A stretch of 64,000 nt of DNA from Schlesneria paludicola DSM 18645 (GTDB lineage: Bacteria; Planctomycetota; Planctomycetia; Planctomycetales; Planctomycetaceae): contig NZ_JH636435.1 in assembly GCF_000255655.1 (NCBI RefSeq), forward strand, positions 1,417,433 to 1,481,432. Reading direction: 5' to 3'. Position 1 is the first letter of the stretch; each line of letters opens with the position of its first letter. Below are positions 25,144 through 34,933 of the stretch, one piece after another. Under the pieces are notes generated by a model. It was not told the origin of the DNA. It ran no database searches and saw nothing but the letters and a program-made list of their open reading frames with translations. The position numbers were made by a program, and so were the translations under genes.

Positions 25144-27878
25144 GGTTGATTCTTTTTGTTCGTGTTGAGGTCTGCCTTAAGAACAGAAAGTTCAATCGAT
25201 TGATCGGTTAGCTTCTTATTGAGGACAACTTGTGCCTGTTGAATCAGCAGTTCCAATGTTTTGGCCGTTTCAAGCTCTATTGTTTGTCCTGAACAGCGAT
25301 CTTGCAATGCTGCCAGTGTTTGACGCAATGTCATTTCGAGTTTTTTCGAATCACTGATATCGACAAATGTGACCACGACTCCATCGATTCGATTGTCATG
25401 TGCGCGATAAGGCATGATGCGCACCGTGAACCAGCGGCCATCGTTTGTCGTGGCTTGACATTCATGAAAGCAAAGAGTCCGCAGCACATCGTTGACATCC
25501 TGGGCCATCGTTGGATAGTCCAGAACCGAGACCAAATCGGTAATCGAACGGCCCGCATCACTCGGAATCAATTTAATGATACGCGTCGTTTGATTTGTGA
25601 ATCGCCGAACCTTGAGATTGTTATCCAAAAACAGAATGGCAATTTCGGTATTGTTCAGCAAATTCTTCATGTCATCGCTAGCTTCCGACAATTCGTCGAC
25701 TTTGGCCTGCAACTCCTGATTCAGAGTTTGCAGTTCTTCGTTCATCGACTGCATCTCTTCTTTCGATGTGGTCAGTTCTTCATTGGTACTTTGAAGCTCT
25801 TCATTCGTCGACTGCAGTTCTTCATTCGCAGATTTCAGTTCCTCCTGAGACGTCTGCATTTCCTCGTGCGCGGCCTGCAACTCGCTTCGAGCTTGCTGCA
25901 CTTCCTCCGTGAGCTCGGCAATTCGATCGGCATAAGCCCAGACTTGCTCGACTTGACTGCCTGGTTGATCACGGATGACGCCATCGATGTCGGCAAAGAG
26001 CACCAAAAACAATTCCCTGAGTTCCGATGGCTGCATCACCGGCTGAACGGTGATCTTGACCGATTGCTCTCGGCCGTCTGCTTCCAAGAGCACGTCGCTC
26101 ATGGTGACGGGGATTTTCTCTCGAACCGATTTGGCAAATGCCGCGTGCAACGCCCCTCCCAGTCGTTTACGTACCATCGCAAAGATACTGAGGTTCGCCT
26201 TTCCCGCGGCGGGTTCAAGATACTTCCCCACCTTTCCGCCAAAGTACGTAATGTCACCCGATGCCGTCGTCAGCACGGCGGGCGAACAATAGCTGCTGAG
26301 CATCAACGAGTCCGCCAACGTCTGTAGATTTGTGACCGGCGCGGGTGCGTTGGACGTCGCGACCGACGTAGTCCGAACACGACCGAACGTGGAAGGAAGT
26401 TCGACGCGACTGGTGCGCATCAAATCGTCAAGTCGACGATAGATTCGCGTTTTTCCAGCGTGGGAATCGAACAGGTCGGGACACTGCGCCACCGTTTCCG
26501 AATTTCCCAGGACCAGGATTCCACGCGGATTGAGACAGTAGTGAAAGAGCTGAAGCAGCTCCTTTTGCAATTTGGGCTCAAGATAGATCAGAACATTGCG
26601 GCAAATCACCAGATCGAGCCTGGTAAACGGAGGGTCCATCGTCATGTTCTGTGGCGCAAAGATGACCATTTCGCGAATATCACCGCGGATTCGATAGCCG
26701 CGATCATCGCGTTCAAAAAACTTTTGAAGACGTTCCTCGGATACATGCGCCACGATATTGTCCGGGAAAATCCCCGCGCGGGCCCTGTCAATTGCGTCTT
26801 TGTCCAGATCGGTTGCAAAGATTTGCAGCGTCAATGGAACAGGGGGGCTCGCGGCGTCGAGAACCTCATAAAAAATCATTGCCAGCGTGTAAGCCTCTTC
26901 CCCTGTCGAACATCCCGCGGTCCAGGCACGGATTTGTCCTCCTTGAGGTTGTCCTGCCACGAGAGCGGGCAAGATCTCCTCCTTGAGTTGTTCCCACATT
27001 GGCGGATCGCGAAAGAAACTCGTGACTCCAATTAGAAGTTCTTTAAAGAGCAGGGTGACTTCTTGAGGATTATTGCGCAGGTATCGGACATAATCGTTGA
27101 TTCCGATCAATTGATGCAGGCCCATCCGCCGCTCGATTCGGCGATAGATCGTCGTTTTCTTATACTGTGAAAAGTCCTGACCCGTTTGCTCGCGCAGCAA
27201 GACGATCACCTTATCCAACCCCACTCGATCCGCATCGCGGACACTCAGATCAGCAGAGTTCCTGGAGCCAGGCAGGTGCCGAAGAACGGCGACGAGTTTC
27301 GGACCGAGTTCTTCGGCCGCAGCGATAACGTCACAGAACCCGGCATCAATCGCACTGCGAGGCATGCTATCGAACTTGGCTGACCCGGGGGCCTGTGCAA
27401 AGACCGTCCCACCCATTTCCTTGATCGCTCGCAGTCCAAGCGTGCCATCCGACCCCATACCGGAAAGGATCACGCCAACACTACGCTCCTTTTGATCCTG
27501 GGCGAGTGAACGAAAGAAGAAGTCGATTGGCAGCCTTAGTCCGCGACGCTCGGCCGGCTCAAGCAGGTGCAGCCTGCCACTGAAAATCGACAGATCTCGA
27601 TTGGGAGGGATCACATAAATGTGATCTTTTTCGACCCGCATCTGATCCTCGATTTCGACCACCGGCATCGGCGTGGACCGCTGAATCAATTGGACAAGCG
27701 CCGCCTTGTGAGTCGGATCAAGATGCTGAACCACAACGAACGCGAAGCCCGAGGCGACTGGAACGCTCTTGAAAAATAGCTCTAATGCCTCAAGTCCCCC
27801 TGCCGAGGCGCCAATTCCGACAATGGTGGAACCATCCACTTGTGGAGGAGCCGCGATCGATGAGGTATCAGCAGTCAC
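25140..27878 (-). CDS. CheB-CheR-PAS fusion signalling protein
   Basis: A 912-residue protein. CheB methylesterase domain at about 18-205: GIGASAGGLEAL (Ser25), QHLDPTHKAAL (His) and GMGSDGTLGLRA (Asp). CheR methyltransferase at about 225-490: HLH-like N-lobe, then AWTAGCSTGEEAYTLAM for S-adenosylmethionine and DLVICRNVLIYL. A heptad-rich coiled coil covers about 655-740, with repeated NEELQST units. A PAS domain follows at about 745-870, then a second short coiled coil. No receiver domain is present. It lacks a chemoreceptor partner in this window and is coupled to a histidine kinase gene, so it may work in a sensory pathway outside classical chemotaxis. The start is GTG at 27878, without a clear Shine-Dalgarno. 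Confidence 0.93.
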   Translation of the reverse strand: MTADTSSIAAPPQVDGSTIVGIGASAGGLEALELFFKSVPVASGFAFVVVQHLDPTHKAALVQLIQRSTPMPVVEIEDQMRVEKDHIYVIPPNRDLSIFSGRLHLLEPAERRGLRLPIDFFFRSLAQDQKERSVGVILSGMGSDGTLGLRAIKEMGGTVFAQAPGSAKFDSMPRSAIDAGFCDVIAAAEELGPKLVAVLRHLPGSRNSADLSVRDADRVGLDKVIVLLREQTGQDFSQYKKTTIYRRIERRMGLHQLIGINDYVRYLRNNPQEVTLLFKELLIGVTSFFRDPPMWEQLKEEILPALVAGQPQGGQIRAWTAGCSTGEEAYTLAMIFYEVLDAASPPVPLTLQIFATDLDKDAIDRARAGIFPDNIVAHVSEERLQKFFERDDRGYRIRGDIREMVIFAPQNMTMDPPFTRLDLVICRNVLIYLEPKLQKELLQLFHYCLNPRGILVLGNSETVAQCPDLFDSHAGKTRIYRRLDDLMRTSRVELPSTFGRVRTTSVATSNAPAPVTNLQTLADSLMLSSYCSPAVLTTASGDITYFGGKVGKYLEPAAGKANLSIFAMVRKRLGGALHAAFAKSVREKIPVTMSDVLLEADGREQSVKITVQPVMQPSELRELFLVLFADIDGVIRDQPGSQVEQVWAYADRIAELTEEVQQARSELQAAHEEMQTSQEELKSANEELQSTNEELQSTNEELTTSKEEMQSMNEELQTLNQELQAKVDELSEASDDMKNLLNNTEIAILFLDNNLKVRRFTNQTTRIIKLIPSDAGRSITDLVSVLDYPTMAQDVNDVLRTLCFHECQATTNDGRWFTVRIMPYRAHDNRIDGVVVTFVDISDSKKLEMTLRQTLAALQDRCSGQTIELETAKTLELLIQQAQVVLNKKLTDQSIELSVLKADLNTNKKNQP

Positions 27879-28317
27879 TTCATTGCTGTTAGTGGATAAT
27901 TCGGACAGTGGATCATCGGAGCGGTTGGGAGTGTTCGTGGTACTAACCCTTCGTGGCGGAACACCGATCGCGTCATCTAGCCGCCTGTTAAAGTAAGGGG
28001 AATAGGCACATCGGTATTTACGATGTCATGGCGTTTTTTAATCTGGTCGGAGCCAGTCCCCGTCACTTCAACAGGCTGCTAGCGCAACAGGTACTTCGGA
28101 ATCGAAACTTGGCAAGTGATCAATGATTTTGTCCGAATAGGCACCTCGAATGTACACGCACGCTTGGCAATCCGTAATATGTCCGGGGAAATCGCGAGCG
28201 AATTTCGTCTTTCGCTCGTTTCGTCGAGTTTCGAACACGTGAACTTGCCTATCGCCTTACCGATTTTCATCGTCTCTCACAGCAAATTTCGCTGCTGACC
28301 GATCTATCAAGGAACGA
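27879..28317. other. Divergent spacer with a family B element
   Basis: About 440 bp between a minus- and a plus-strand gene. A family B copy fills 27977-28082. A 63-codon minus frame at 28079-28270 ends inside that repeat and is not supported. Confidence 0.5.
27977..28082 (+). repeat. Family B element (B4), best-preserved ends
   Basis: A 106-bp copy with ends CTAGCCGCCTGTTAAAGT and ACTTCAACAGGCTGCTAG, nearly perfect inverted repeats over about 25 bp, and inner arms GGGGAATAGGCAC and GAGCCAGTCCCCG. It lies in the 5' region of the CheB-CheR gene. No clear target duplication was seen. Confidence 0.88.
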
Positions 28318-28653
28318 TTGCAATCCATGTTGCTTACCCATTTTCAACGCAATTTGCTTGTTCAGTATCAACGTTTTCACCAGAAGCCTCCATCCTTTGG
28401 GGGCTTGATTTGCTTATACCTTCCGGCGCATCTCATGATCCTTGTCGCCACAGTCAGTGGTGGATTTTTCTTTCTCGCAAACGAGGACATCCGGTTTGCA
28501 TTCCTGCTTTTTGGAATTGGAATCGGTGCCATTCTACGCGATTGGGCCACCCTGATTCGATTGATTAGAGCTTGGCCAGTGCTGTCACAGGTCTTCAATT
28601 GGGAGCAGGTGAGGGCACTCCTTCAGAGTGAAGACGAAACGCCCAATCATTGA
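28318..28653 (+). CDS. Small membrane protein
   Basis: A 111-residue protein with two hydrophobic helices (LPAHLMILVATVSGGFFFL and FAFLLFGIGIGAIL), then a cytoplasmic tail (DWATLIRLIRAWPVLSQ and FNWEQVRALLQSE). AAGGA lies four bases before the TTG at 28318 and farther from the ATG at 28327, so the start is uncertain. No family was recognised. A short spacer separates it from the secretin-like gene downstream. Confidence 0.55.
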   Translation: MQSMLLTHFQRNLLVQYQRFHQKPPSFGGLICLYLPAHLMILVATVSGGFFFLANEDIRFAFLLFGIGIGAILRDWATLIRLIRAWPVLSQVFNWEQVRALLQSEDETPNH

Positions 28654-28699
28654 TGGTGAAGTAACAAGTGCTCCAATTCGGCAGAGACCAACCTCGTAT

Positions 28700-28785
28700 C
28701 CATTCATAGCCCGGAGCGAGGGGGACCGTCACATTTTGCCAGTTTATTGGAATCCGCCGTGTATCGACCAGAAAGCGCGTTTAAT
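28700..28785 (+). repeat. Partial family A element (A6)
   Basis: It has GAGGGGGACCGTCACATTTT, TTGGAATCCGCCG and TATCGACC in family order, then the right half is missing. It lies just upstream of the secretin-like gene. Confidence 0.5.
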
Positions 28786-28867
28786 GTAGACTCGCCCACG
28801 TCGTTTTGACCTGGCAGTCTGTTGATTGTGCCTGGCAACACAATTCCTTACGACATGGAAGTCGGAC

Positions 28868-29746
28868 ATGAAATACTTGATTCTTGCCGTCGTCTGCACA
28901 TTGATGCTGTTCGTGACGATCCAACGACGTGCTTACGAGCAAAATCCTCCGCAGCTTCCCTTAATGGCGATCGGCAGTGAAACAAATCCGACCGTAACGA
29001 CAAAGTTGGACTTCACGATGCCGGCCCGCGTTCGCGAGGTCGACGAGTCGTCTGAAACTCGATTTGCGATTCAGGTGCGATGCTTGCGATACACGCGCGC
29101 ACCGAACACCGACGCCCTATTTGACAAACTTTTTGCAGCATCGTCTTCAGAAGAAGCGACGTCCGAGACAATCGGCCGACAGACCTTCAAGTCTCGAGTC
29201 CTGAAGAGCAAGTCCATCGGGCCGTCGATCACAAGACTCCTCAGCTCCGATCAATCGCATCTTGGTCGGGGGCAAACCCGAATTTCCTATGATGGTCAAC
29301 CGGTCACATTCGCGCAGCTTGATCGGACCAACCTGACGGAAGTCGAGGCGTTTCAACAGTGCGTGTCTCCAAATATCGACTCGACGCAAGAGGGTGACCG
29401 CCACCAGACTGCGGTTGAGACATTCGACTGGAAGCAAACGTCTTCCCTGGTGATGACAACGACGCTGCAATCGAGCAACAAGGTTCGGGTTCAAGCATCG
29501 ACGCGGAACTCCAAAGGGACGCCGGTCGAGCTCGATTCGATTCAACTGCTACAGCCTGGACAGACGATTGCCGTATGGGGAGAGCCCCTCGTACGGAATG
29601 CGGCCAGTACGTCGATCGTGCCCTTGATGGGCAACCTTCCCGTCATCGGCGATCGATTCAAAAAAACAACGGTGACGAAGACAACGATCGAAACAGTCTA
29701 CCTTATCACAGCAGAGCTCATTCCGGCTCATGCTTCGAATCCGTAG
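28868..29746 (+). CDS. Anchored protein with a C-terminal secretin-like segment
   Basis: A 292-residue exported or membrane-anchored protein. The ATG at 28868 has GGAAG upstream and gives a short signal or anchor (MKYLILAVVCTLMLFVTI). The last part resembles the end of type II/III secretins: GQTIAVWGEPLV, then VPLMGNLPVIGDRFKKTTVTK and TVYLITAELI correspond to the typical QTVVIGGL, PLLGDIPVLGxLF and LLIFITPxI motifs. The body (residues about 40-235) does not show N-domains or the full barrel. At this length it cannot form a normal secretin channel alone. It may be a reduced secretin relative in exported planctomycete proteins; other secretion genes are absent here. Confidence 0.65.
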   Translation: MKYLILAVVCTLMLFVTIQRRAYEQNPPQLPLMAIGSETNPTVTTKLDFTMPARVREVDESSETRFAIQVRCLRYTRAPNTDALFDKLFAASSSEEATSETIGRQTFKSRVLKSKSIGPSITRLLSSDQSHLGRGQTRISYDGQPVTFAQLDRTNLTEVEAFQQCVSPNIDSTQEGDRHQTAVETFDWKQTSSLVMTTTLQSSNKVRVQASTRNSKGTPVELDSIQLLQPGQTIAVWGEPLVRNAASTSIVPLMGNLPVIGDRFKKTTVTKTTIETVYLITAELIPAHASNP

Positions 29747-29759
29747 ACTGCGCGTCCCA

Positions 29760-29840
29760 GTAACAGCCTGGTGAATAAAGACAGGCACGCTGGCGTTTAC
29801 GATGTCATGGCGCGTTTGAACAGATAGGGAACCAGGCACG
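29760..29840 (+). repeat. Partial family B element (B5)
   Basis: It keeps AACAGCCTGGTGAA, GACAGGCACGCTGGC and TTTACGATGTCATGGCG, then diverges. It lies between two convergent genes. Confidence 0.6.
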
Positions 29841-29865
29841 TGTTTCGACACGCGAGCGAGACGCG

Positions 29866-31392
29866 TTATTCCAGCAATTCTTCGACGGGAATTCCCGTGA
29901 CGCCGGTCAGATTGGCCGCGGATTGAGAAAGCTCATTCATCAGATCGAGACGAGCACGCTGGTTCTGGATAATGCTGGCGCGGGCCTGGACAACACGCAC
30001 CAAGTCCACTTCACCGGCCAAGAACTGCTGTTCCAAACGCTGCAACTCATTCGGAAGTTCCCCAATCCCGGATTGAGCCTCTTCCGCAACGGCGTCGTAC
30101 GCCAGCTTGTACCGTTCCCATGCGGCGGCGGCTTCGAGCTCGGCACGTCGTGCCGTCTGCTGCCACATCATTGCCCTTTGATTCAGTTCTGCAGCCCGCT
30201 GTCGCTCAAGAGGCTTGCCCGAATTGACAATCATCAAATCGACTTGGGCCCTGAACCCCAGGAACGTCGTTCCATCGGCCGTGCGTTGATAGTACGGGCC
30301 AATTTGAAGGTCTGGCGTGCGAGAAGCCGTTGCCAGGCAAAGGTTCGCTCGAGCGACTTCGATGTCGGACAGCGCGGCCATCACGTCCGGACGCGCGGCG
30401 GCCTTGCTGGCAATCATGAACTTTTCGCGCTGCTGTTCGCGCTCTGGAACCAGGTCAGCCTTGATCGCTTGCGGCTCGAAAAAGATCAGTGACGGCGTTC
30501 GCCAGCTCATGACACGCAGGTCGCCGACAACGGATGACGGGTCATCAGGATCGATTCCGATCTGCCGCTTGAAGTCGCGCAACGCCGTTTCGTAATTCAC
30601 CTTGGCCAGCCGAAGCTGATGGTGTGTGGAGCGTGCATCAACACGCACAATTGCCGCATCGGCCGCGGTCGCCTGTCCCGCCTCAAGCTGCTTTTCCAAC
30701 GTCTGCAGCAGTTGCTGGTTGTTGTCGTCGTTCGCTTTGGCCAACTCCAATAATCCGCTCAAATAGAGCGTCGTGAAATAGAGCCGCTCGGTTTGAGCGA
30801 CGTTCTGCAATTCCGCTTGATGGATATTCCATCGCGTGCTGTTCAAAGTCGACACCGCCCCTTGTTCGCGAAACTGCTGCTGGTGTGCCAACTGAATCGT
30901 CTGCATGAGCAGAATGTAGTGATAGGTCGTCCCAGGGGTTTCGGTTCGCGCATTGTCCTGATAGGGCGTCGCCTGCACTTGAACGGAGGGATTGAACGGA
31001 TACGTCTCGGCGACTCCAAGGGCCGCGACGCTGACATGTTCGGCCTGCCGAAGCGCGGTCAGATCAGGGTTCTGCGACAACCCCAGCGCAATGCTGCTCG
31101 CCAATGACAGACTGCTCGTGGGTGGGACCGGCGTCTTGGCATCGTCATCCCGCGCCGGTTCCTCGCCAGAGACCGTCAGGATCGTTCGGCCCGAGTCTGC
31201 CTCGACGTCATTCGCGATGGTGTTATCGGCAACGAGATTGCGATCCGTCGTTTCGCCGTCGGAACGCGCGACCACATTGTTCGAAGTGGCCTTCTGCCGT
31301 GGACGATGGCTGATGGAATGACGATTCTCCGCCGCGCGGCAACCGCAACAAACCACCATCAAAAGACACAGAGTCTTTGTGTACGAGGCCAT
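29866..31392 (-). CDS. TolC-family outer-membrane efflux lipoprotein
   Basis: A 508-residue channel protein. The signal peptide ends in a cysteine-rich lipobox (CLLMVVCCGC), so it is probably lipidated, like many CusC/OprM relatives. Residues about 20-95 are a low-complexity linker. The remainder has two outer-membrane-efflux-protein repeats with long heptad helices (e.g. QQLLQTLEKQLEAGQATAAD and QRLEQQFLAGEVDLVRVVQA) and GIDPDDPSSVVGDL between strands. It follows the RND gene by about 240 bp and completes a tripartite pump with the two genes upstream. Confidence 0.92.
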   Translation of the reverse strand: MASYTKTLCLLMVVCCGCRAAENRHSISHRPRQKATSNNVVARSDGETTDRNLVADNTIANDVEADSGRTILTVSGEEPARDDDAKTPVPPTSSLSLASSIALGLSQNPDLTALRQAEHVSVAALGVAETYPFNPSVQVQATPYQDNARTETPGTTYHYILLMQTIQLAHQQQFREQGAVSTLNSTRWNIHQAELQNVAQTERLYFTTLYLSGLLELAKANDDNNQQLLQTLEKQLEAGQATAADAAIVRVDARSTHHQLRLAKVNYETALRDFKRQIGIDPDDPSSVVGDLRVMSWRTPSLIFFEPQAIKADLVPEREQQREKFMIASKAAARPDVMAALSDIEVARANLCLATASRTPDLQIGPYYQRTADGTTFLGFRAQVDLMIVNSGKPLERQRAAELNQRAMMWQQTARRAELEAAAAWERYKLAYDAVAEEAQSGIGELPNELQRLEQQFLAGEVDLVRVVQARASIIQNQRARLDLMNELSQSAANLTGVTGIPVEELLE

Positions 31393-31630
31393 CTTCGCTC
31401 CTTCGATCCCTGTCGCCCCTCCTTCGCGCGATCGCGCCCGCTGGGCTCACAGTTCAAAGTCGGCGAAAGGGTGCCCCAGGGAAGGAGCCAACTTGACTCA
31501 AAAAAATGGAGTTAATCTTCGAGACATCTGCAGGCATTAAAGTCGCGCCACTTCAACCGGCACACTGCTGGATTTGCCGCCAATCGGGCCTGCGTCGACA
31601 TTTCGGGCAGGATTGGTCGCACCGTTCCTA

Positions 31631-34600
31631 TCAGTTTTCCGGAGGAACGACGGCATTCCGTCCCCACAGTAAATATAGCGGGGGCAACAAAAACAAATTG
31701 AGAACAGTCGAAGTGACCAATCCCCCGACGATAACGACCGCCAAGGGGTACTCGATTTCGTGCCCCGGCTTATTCCCGGAGATGGCCAACGGTAGCAGTG
31801 CCAGAGCGGTCGTGAGGACGGTCATCAAAATTGGAATCAAACGCTCCTCAGCGCCGCGAATGACCAACCCCAACCCAAACGGTTCGCCTTCGACCTCTTG
31901 CAAATGCCGGTAGTGACTGACCAGCATGATGCCGTTGCGTGCGGCGATACCCAGCACGGTGACAAATCCGATCAGCGAACCAAGCGAGAGGACGCCGCCT
32001 GCGATCCATGCGGCCACCACGCCGCCGATCAACGCGAACGGAATCGTCAGCGCGACCATTAGCGTGAGCTGTACCGACTGGAAATCGATGTACAGAATGA
32101 GCAGGATACCAATCAATGAGATGGCTCCCAGGCTGAATAGACGCCGCTGGGACTCCTGCCGAGCGGTATACTCGCCCAGGAATTCGGGGTGATATCCTCG
32201 GTCGAACGGCAGTGTCCCGACCACGGCCTCGATATCGCGCGCCACTGACCCCAAATCGCGGCCCTTGGCATCGCACGTGACATCGATTCTTCGCGATCCC
32301 CCTTCGCGTTTGACTTCGTTCGGAGCAGGAACGATTTCGACATCGGCAACATCTTTCAGCGGAACTTGTCCCCCCGTTGGGGTATCGATTCGCAAATCAT
32401 GTAGTGCGTTCAGGTCTGTTCGCGAGTCTTCCATTCCCCAGACCACAACATCAAACTTCTTCTGATCCTCGTAGACTTCGCCAACTTTCATACCACGAAG
32501 CAGGGTGGTGACGGCGCGTCGAACCTGACCGGGCGTAAGCCCAAATCGTTCAGCCGCGTCCTGACGAAGACGAACCTGCACCTGCGGGACCAGCACCTGT
32601 GCTTCAACCTTCAGATTGGCGACCCCGTCGACCTTTGCCATCGCCTCGCTGACTTCCTTCGCCTTGCTGCGCAAGACGGCCAAATCCGCTCCGTAGATTC
32701 GCACAACAATACTGGAACTGGCTCCTGTCAGCACTTCTTTGACGCGTTCGCGAAGGAACGTCAGCACATCACGATACAGCCCCGGATATCCGTCGACCGC
32801 CTCTTGAATCTTGTTCAATGTCGGCCCGTAGGGCACATTGGGATCGATGCTGATCCAAAGCTCGGTGAAGTTTGGCCCCACGACTTCGTCAGCGACTTCC
32901 GCACGACCAATGTGACTTCCGAAGTTGCGCACACCGGGAATCGACCGCAATTCGCGACTCGCTTGAATTGTAATTCGATCCATCGCTTCGATCGACGTGC
33001 CGGGCTTTTCGACAAAGTGCATCAGAAAATCGGTTTCTTGAAAGTTCGGCAAGAATTCCTGGCCGAGGCTGTTCACAAGAAACGCGGTCGCAATGAACGC
33101 GACTGCTAGAAACCCAAGTGAAGACTTCGGACGCGAGACAAACCAGGGCAAGACCTTTTGGTAGGGTCGACGCAGCCAGCGGCTGAATGGCGCCTCGTGC
33201 GATGATTGCTGGCTGTTCGGCAGGATCATGAGCGACAGAGCCGGAGTCACGACCAGTGCCGTCAATAGTGACGCCAGAATCGCCAATACATAACCAATCG
33301 CCAGGGGACGAAAGAACGCGCCGGGCAATCCATCCAGAAAGAAAACGGGCAGGAACACTAATACGATAATCAGAGTCGCATAGACCACCGCGCTGCGTAC
33401 CTCCAGTGACGCATCCAGGACGACTCGAAAAGCGGAACGCGGCGTCGCGGCGGCACGATTCAGCCGTAATCGCCGGACGATATTCTCGACATCAATGATC
33501 GCATCATCGACGACTTCACCCAATGCGATGACAAGGCCCGCGATTATCATCGTGTTGATCGTCAGGCCCCACCAGTAAAGTACAACAATTGTCGCAACCA
33601 ACGACAACGGGATGGCGGTCAGGCTAATCACGGCCGTCCGCCAGTCGTACAGGAAGGCCACAAGCACAATGACAACCAGTATGCACCCTGTCAGCAGCGC
33701 ATGGGTCAAATTGTCGATTGACCGTTCAATGAAGGTCGCGGGCCTGAAGATGGTGGGATCGAGCTCCACATCCTTCAGGCCGGGCTTCAAAGCCTCCAGC
33801 GCCTGCTCGACTTTTCGAGTTACCTCCAGCATGTTGGCGGCCGGTTGCTTCTCGACGATGAGCAACAGCCCTGGACCATCATTAATGATGGCATCACCGA
33901 TGGCGGGCGGCGAGCCGATCTGAACGTGCGCGACATCCCCCAAGCGCAAGACGGCGCCTTCACGAAACGAGACAACCGTCTTGGCCAGGTCTTCTGGACC
34001 ATAAATCGGGGGCAGTTGCCGGACCGCCATTCGCTGATTGGGGGTATCGACGAATCCCCCGGCGTCCAGTACCACCGCATCGGCGGCGGATTTGACCACG
34101 GCATCGAGGGTCACGTGATGGGCACGAAGTCGATCGGGATCAACGAGGACCTGTAACTGTTTGTCGCGCTGTCCCCAGATTGCAACGTTCGCGACGCCCG
34201 GGATGGCCATCAGACGCGGTCGGATTGTCCACACCGCGAGTTCCGTCAAGTCTCGTTGCGACAGCTTTTCGGACCAGACTCCGATTTTCATCATGCGACT
34301 GAGTGACGAAAGCGGCTGCAAGATCACCGGCGGACGTGAGACGGCTGGCAATCGCGGAGTTTCGGCTGCGAGCCGTTCCTGCACCAATTGCCGTGCTCGG
34401 TAGAGATCCGCGCCTTGATGCAACAGCAGCTTGATCTGGGACAAACCCAGCACCGATTTTGACCGCAGCGCATCAAGACCGGGCGTGCCGATCAGGACAT
34501 TTTCTAAAGGAAACGTCACCAGATTCTCGACCTCTTCGGCCGACAGCCCGGGTGCTTCGGTCTGAACTTCCACGTAAGGCGGTGAGAATTCGGGGAACAC

Positions 34601-34708
34601 ATCGAGGGGCAAGTGGGGTATGAGTCGAATCCCAGCGACGATCAACAAAACTGCCAGGGCCAGGACGGCCACCCGCAGCCGAAGCGCGATCTCTACGAGC
34701 CAACTCAT
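31631..34708 (-). CDS. Heavy-metal RND efflux pump (CzcA/CusA type)
   Basis: A 1025-residue inner-membrane pump. It has the normal RND plan of twelve helices and two large periplasmic loops. Hallmarks include [11 protein letters not shown] and [14 protein letters not shown] near the N-terminus, and the TM4 proton-relay segment [14 protein letters not shown]. In the second half, [18 protein letters not shown] is typical of the metal-exporting (HME) group. AGAGGAA lies seven bases before the ATG at 34708. The preceding gene is the adaptor, and two-component genes lie further upstream, pointing to metal-inducible cation export. The exact metal is not readable. Confidence 0.92.
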   Translation of the reverse strand: MSWLVEIALRLRVAVLALAVLLIVAGIRLIPHLPLDVFPEFSPPYVEVQTEAPGLSAEEVENLVTFPLENVLIGTPGLDALRSKSVLGLSQIKLLLHQGADLYRARQLVQERLAAETPRLPAVSRPPVILQPLSSLSRMMKIGVWSEKLSQRDLTELAVWTIRPRLMAIPGVANVAIWGQRDKQLQVLVDPDRLRAHHVTLDAVVKSAADAVVLDAGGFVDTPNQRMAVRQLPPIYGPEDLAKTVVSFREGAVLRLGDVAHVQIGSPPAIGDAIINDGPGLLLIVEKQPAANMLEVTRKVEQALEALKPGLKDVELDPTIFRPATFIERSIDNLTHALLTGCILVVIVLVAFLYDWRTAVISLTAIPLSLVATIVVLYWWGLTINTMIIAGLVIALGEVVDDAIIDVENIVRRLRLNRAAATPRSAFRVVLDASLEVRSAVVYATLIIVLVFLPVFFLDGLPGAFFRPLAIGYVLAILASLLTALVVTPALSLMILPNSQQSSHEAPFSRWLRRPYQKVLPWFVSRPKSSLGFLAVAFIATAFLVNSLGQEFLPNFQETDFLMHFVEKPGTSIEAMDRITIQASRELRSIPGVRNFGSHIGRAEVADEVVGPNFTELWISIDPNVPYGPTLNKIQEAVDGYPGLYRDVLTFLRERVKEVLTGASSSIVVRIYGADLAVLRSKAKEVSEAMAKVDGVANLKVEAQVLVPQVQVRLRQDAAERFGLTPGQVRRAVTTLLRGMKVGEVYEDQKKFDVVVWGMEDSRTDLNALHDLRIDTPTGGQVPLKDVADVEIVPAPNEVKREGGSRRIDVTCDAKGRDLGSVARDIEAVVGTLPFDRGYHPEFLGEYTARQESQRRLFSLGAISLIGILLILYIDFQSVQLTLMVALTIPFALIGGVVAAWIAGGVLSLGSLIGFVTVLGIAARNGIMLVSHYRHLQEVEGEPFGLGLVIRGAEERLIPILMTVLTTALALLPLAISGNKPGHEIEYPLAVVIVGGLVTSTVLNLFLLPPLYLLWGRNAVVPPEN

Positions 34709-34741
34709 TTGCAAATTCCTCTCGTGCGTGTTCGGGATTTG

Positions 34742-34870
34742 CTTGTGATCAAGCTCCCGCTTGGCAACGCTTCCGACACATCAGACATGTGCATGTGCCC
34801 CGGGCCACGTGACTGTTCGACAGAAAATTAGATCGTAATAGGCGTTACCAAGTGGGAGCTTGGTAACGAG
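34742..34870. repeat. REP-like inverted doublet, family C (C6/C7)
   Basis: A reverse unit (34742-34771) and a forward unit (34840-34870) enclose 68 bp that contain TCGACAGAAA as in the doublet at 3528-3663. A further half unit (GCGTTACCAA, 34911-34920) lies next to it. It lies inside the efflux operon, between the adaptor stop and the pump start, so it would be transcribed. Confidence 0.8.
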
Positions 34871-34933
34871 AAATCTCAAGCGGGAACTTGTGTAACGAGG
34901 TCACGAATACGCGTTACCAACCCCAAACCACGA

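Noticed and set aside
28079..28270. A minus frame of 63 codons
   Set aside because: It ends inside a family B repeat and has no ribosome site or recognised family.
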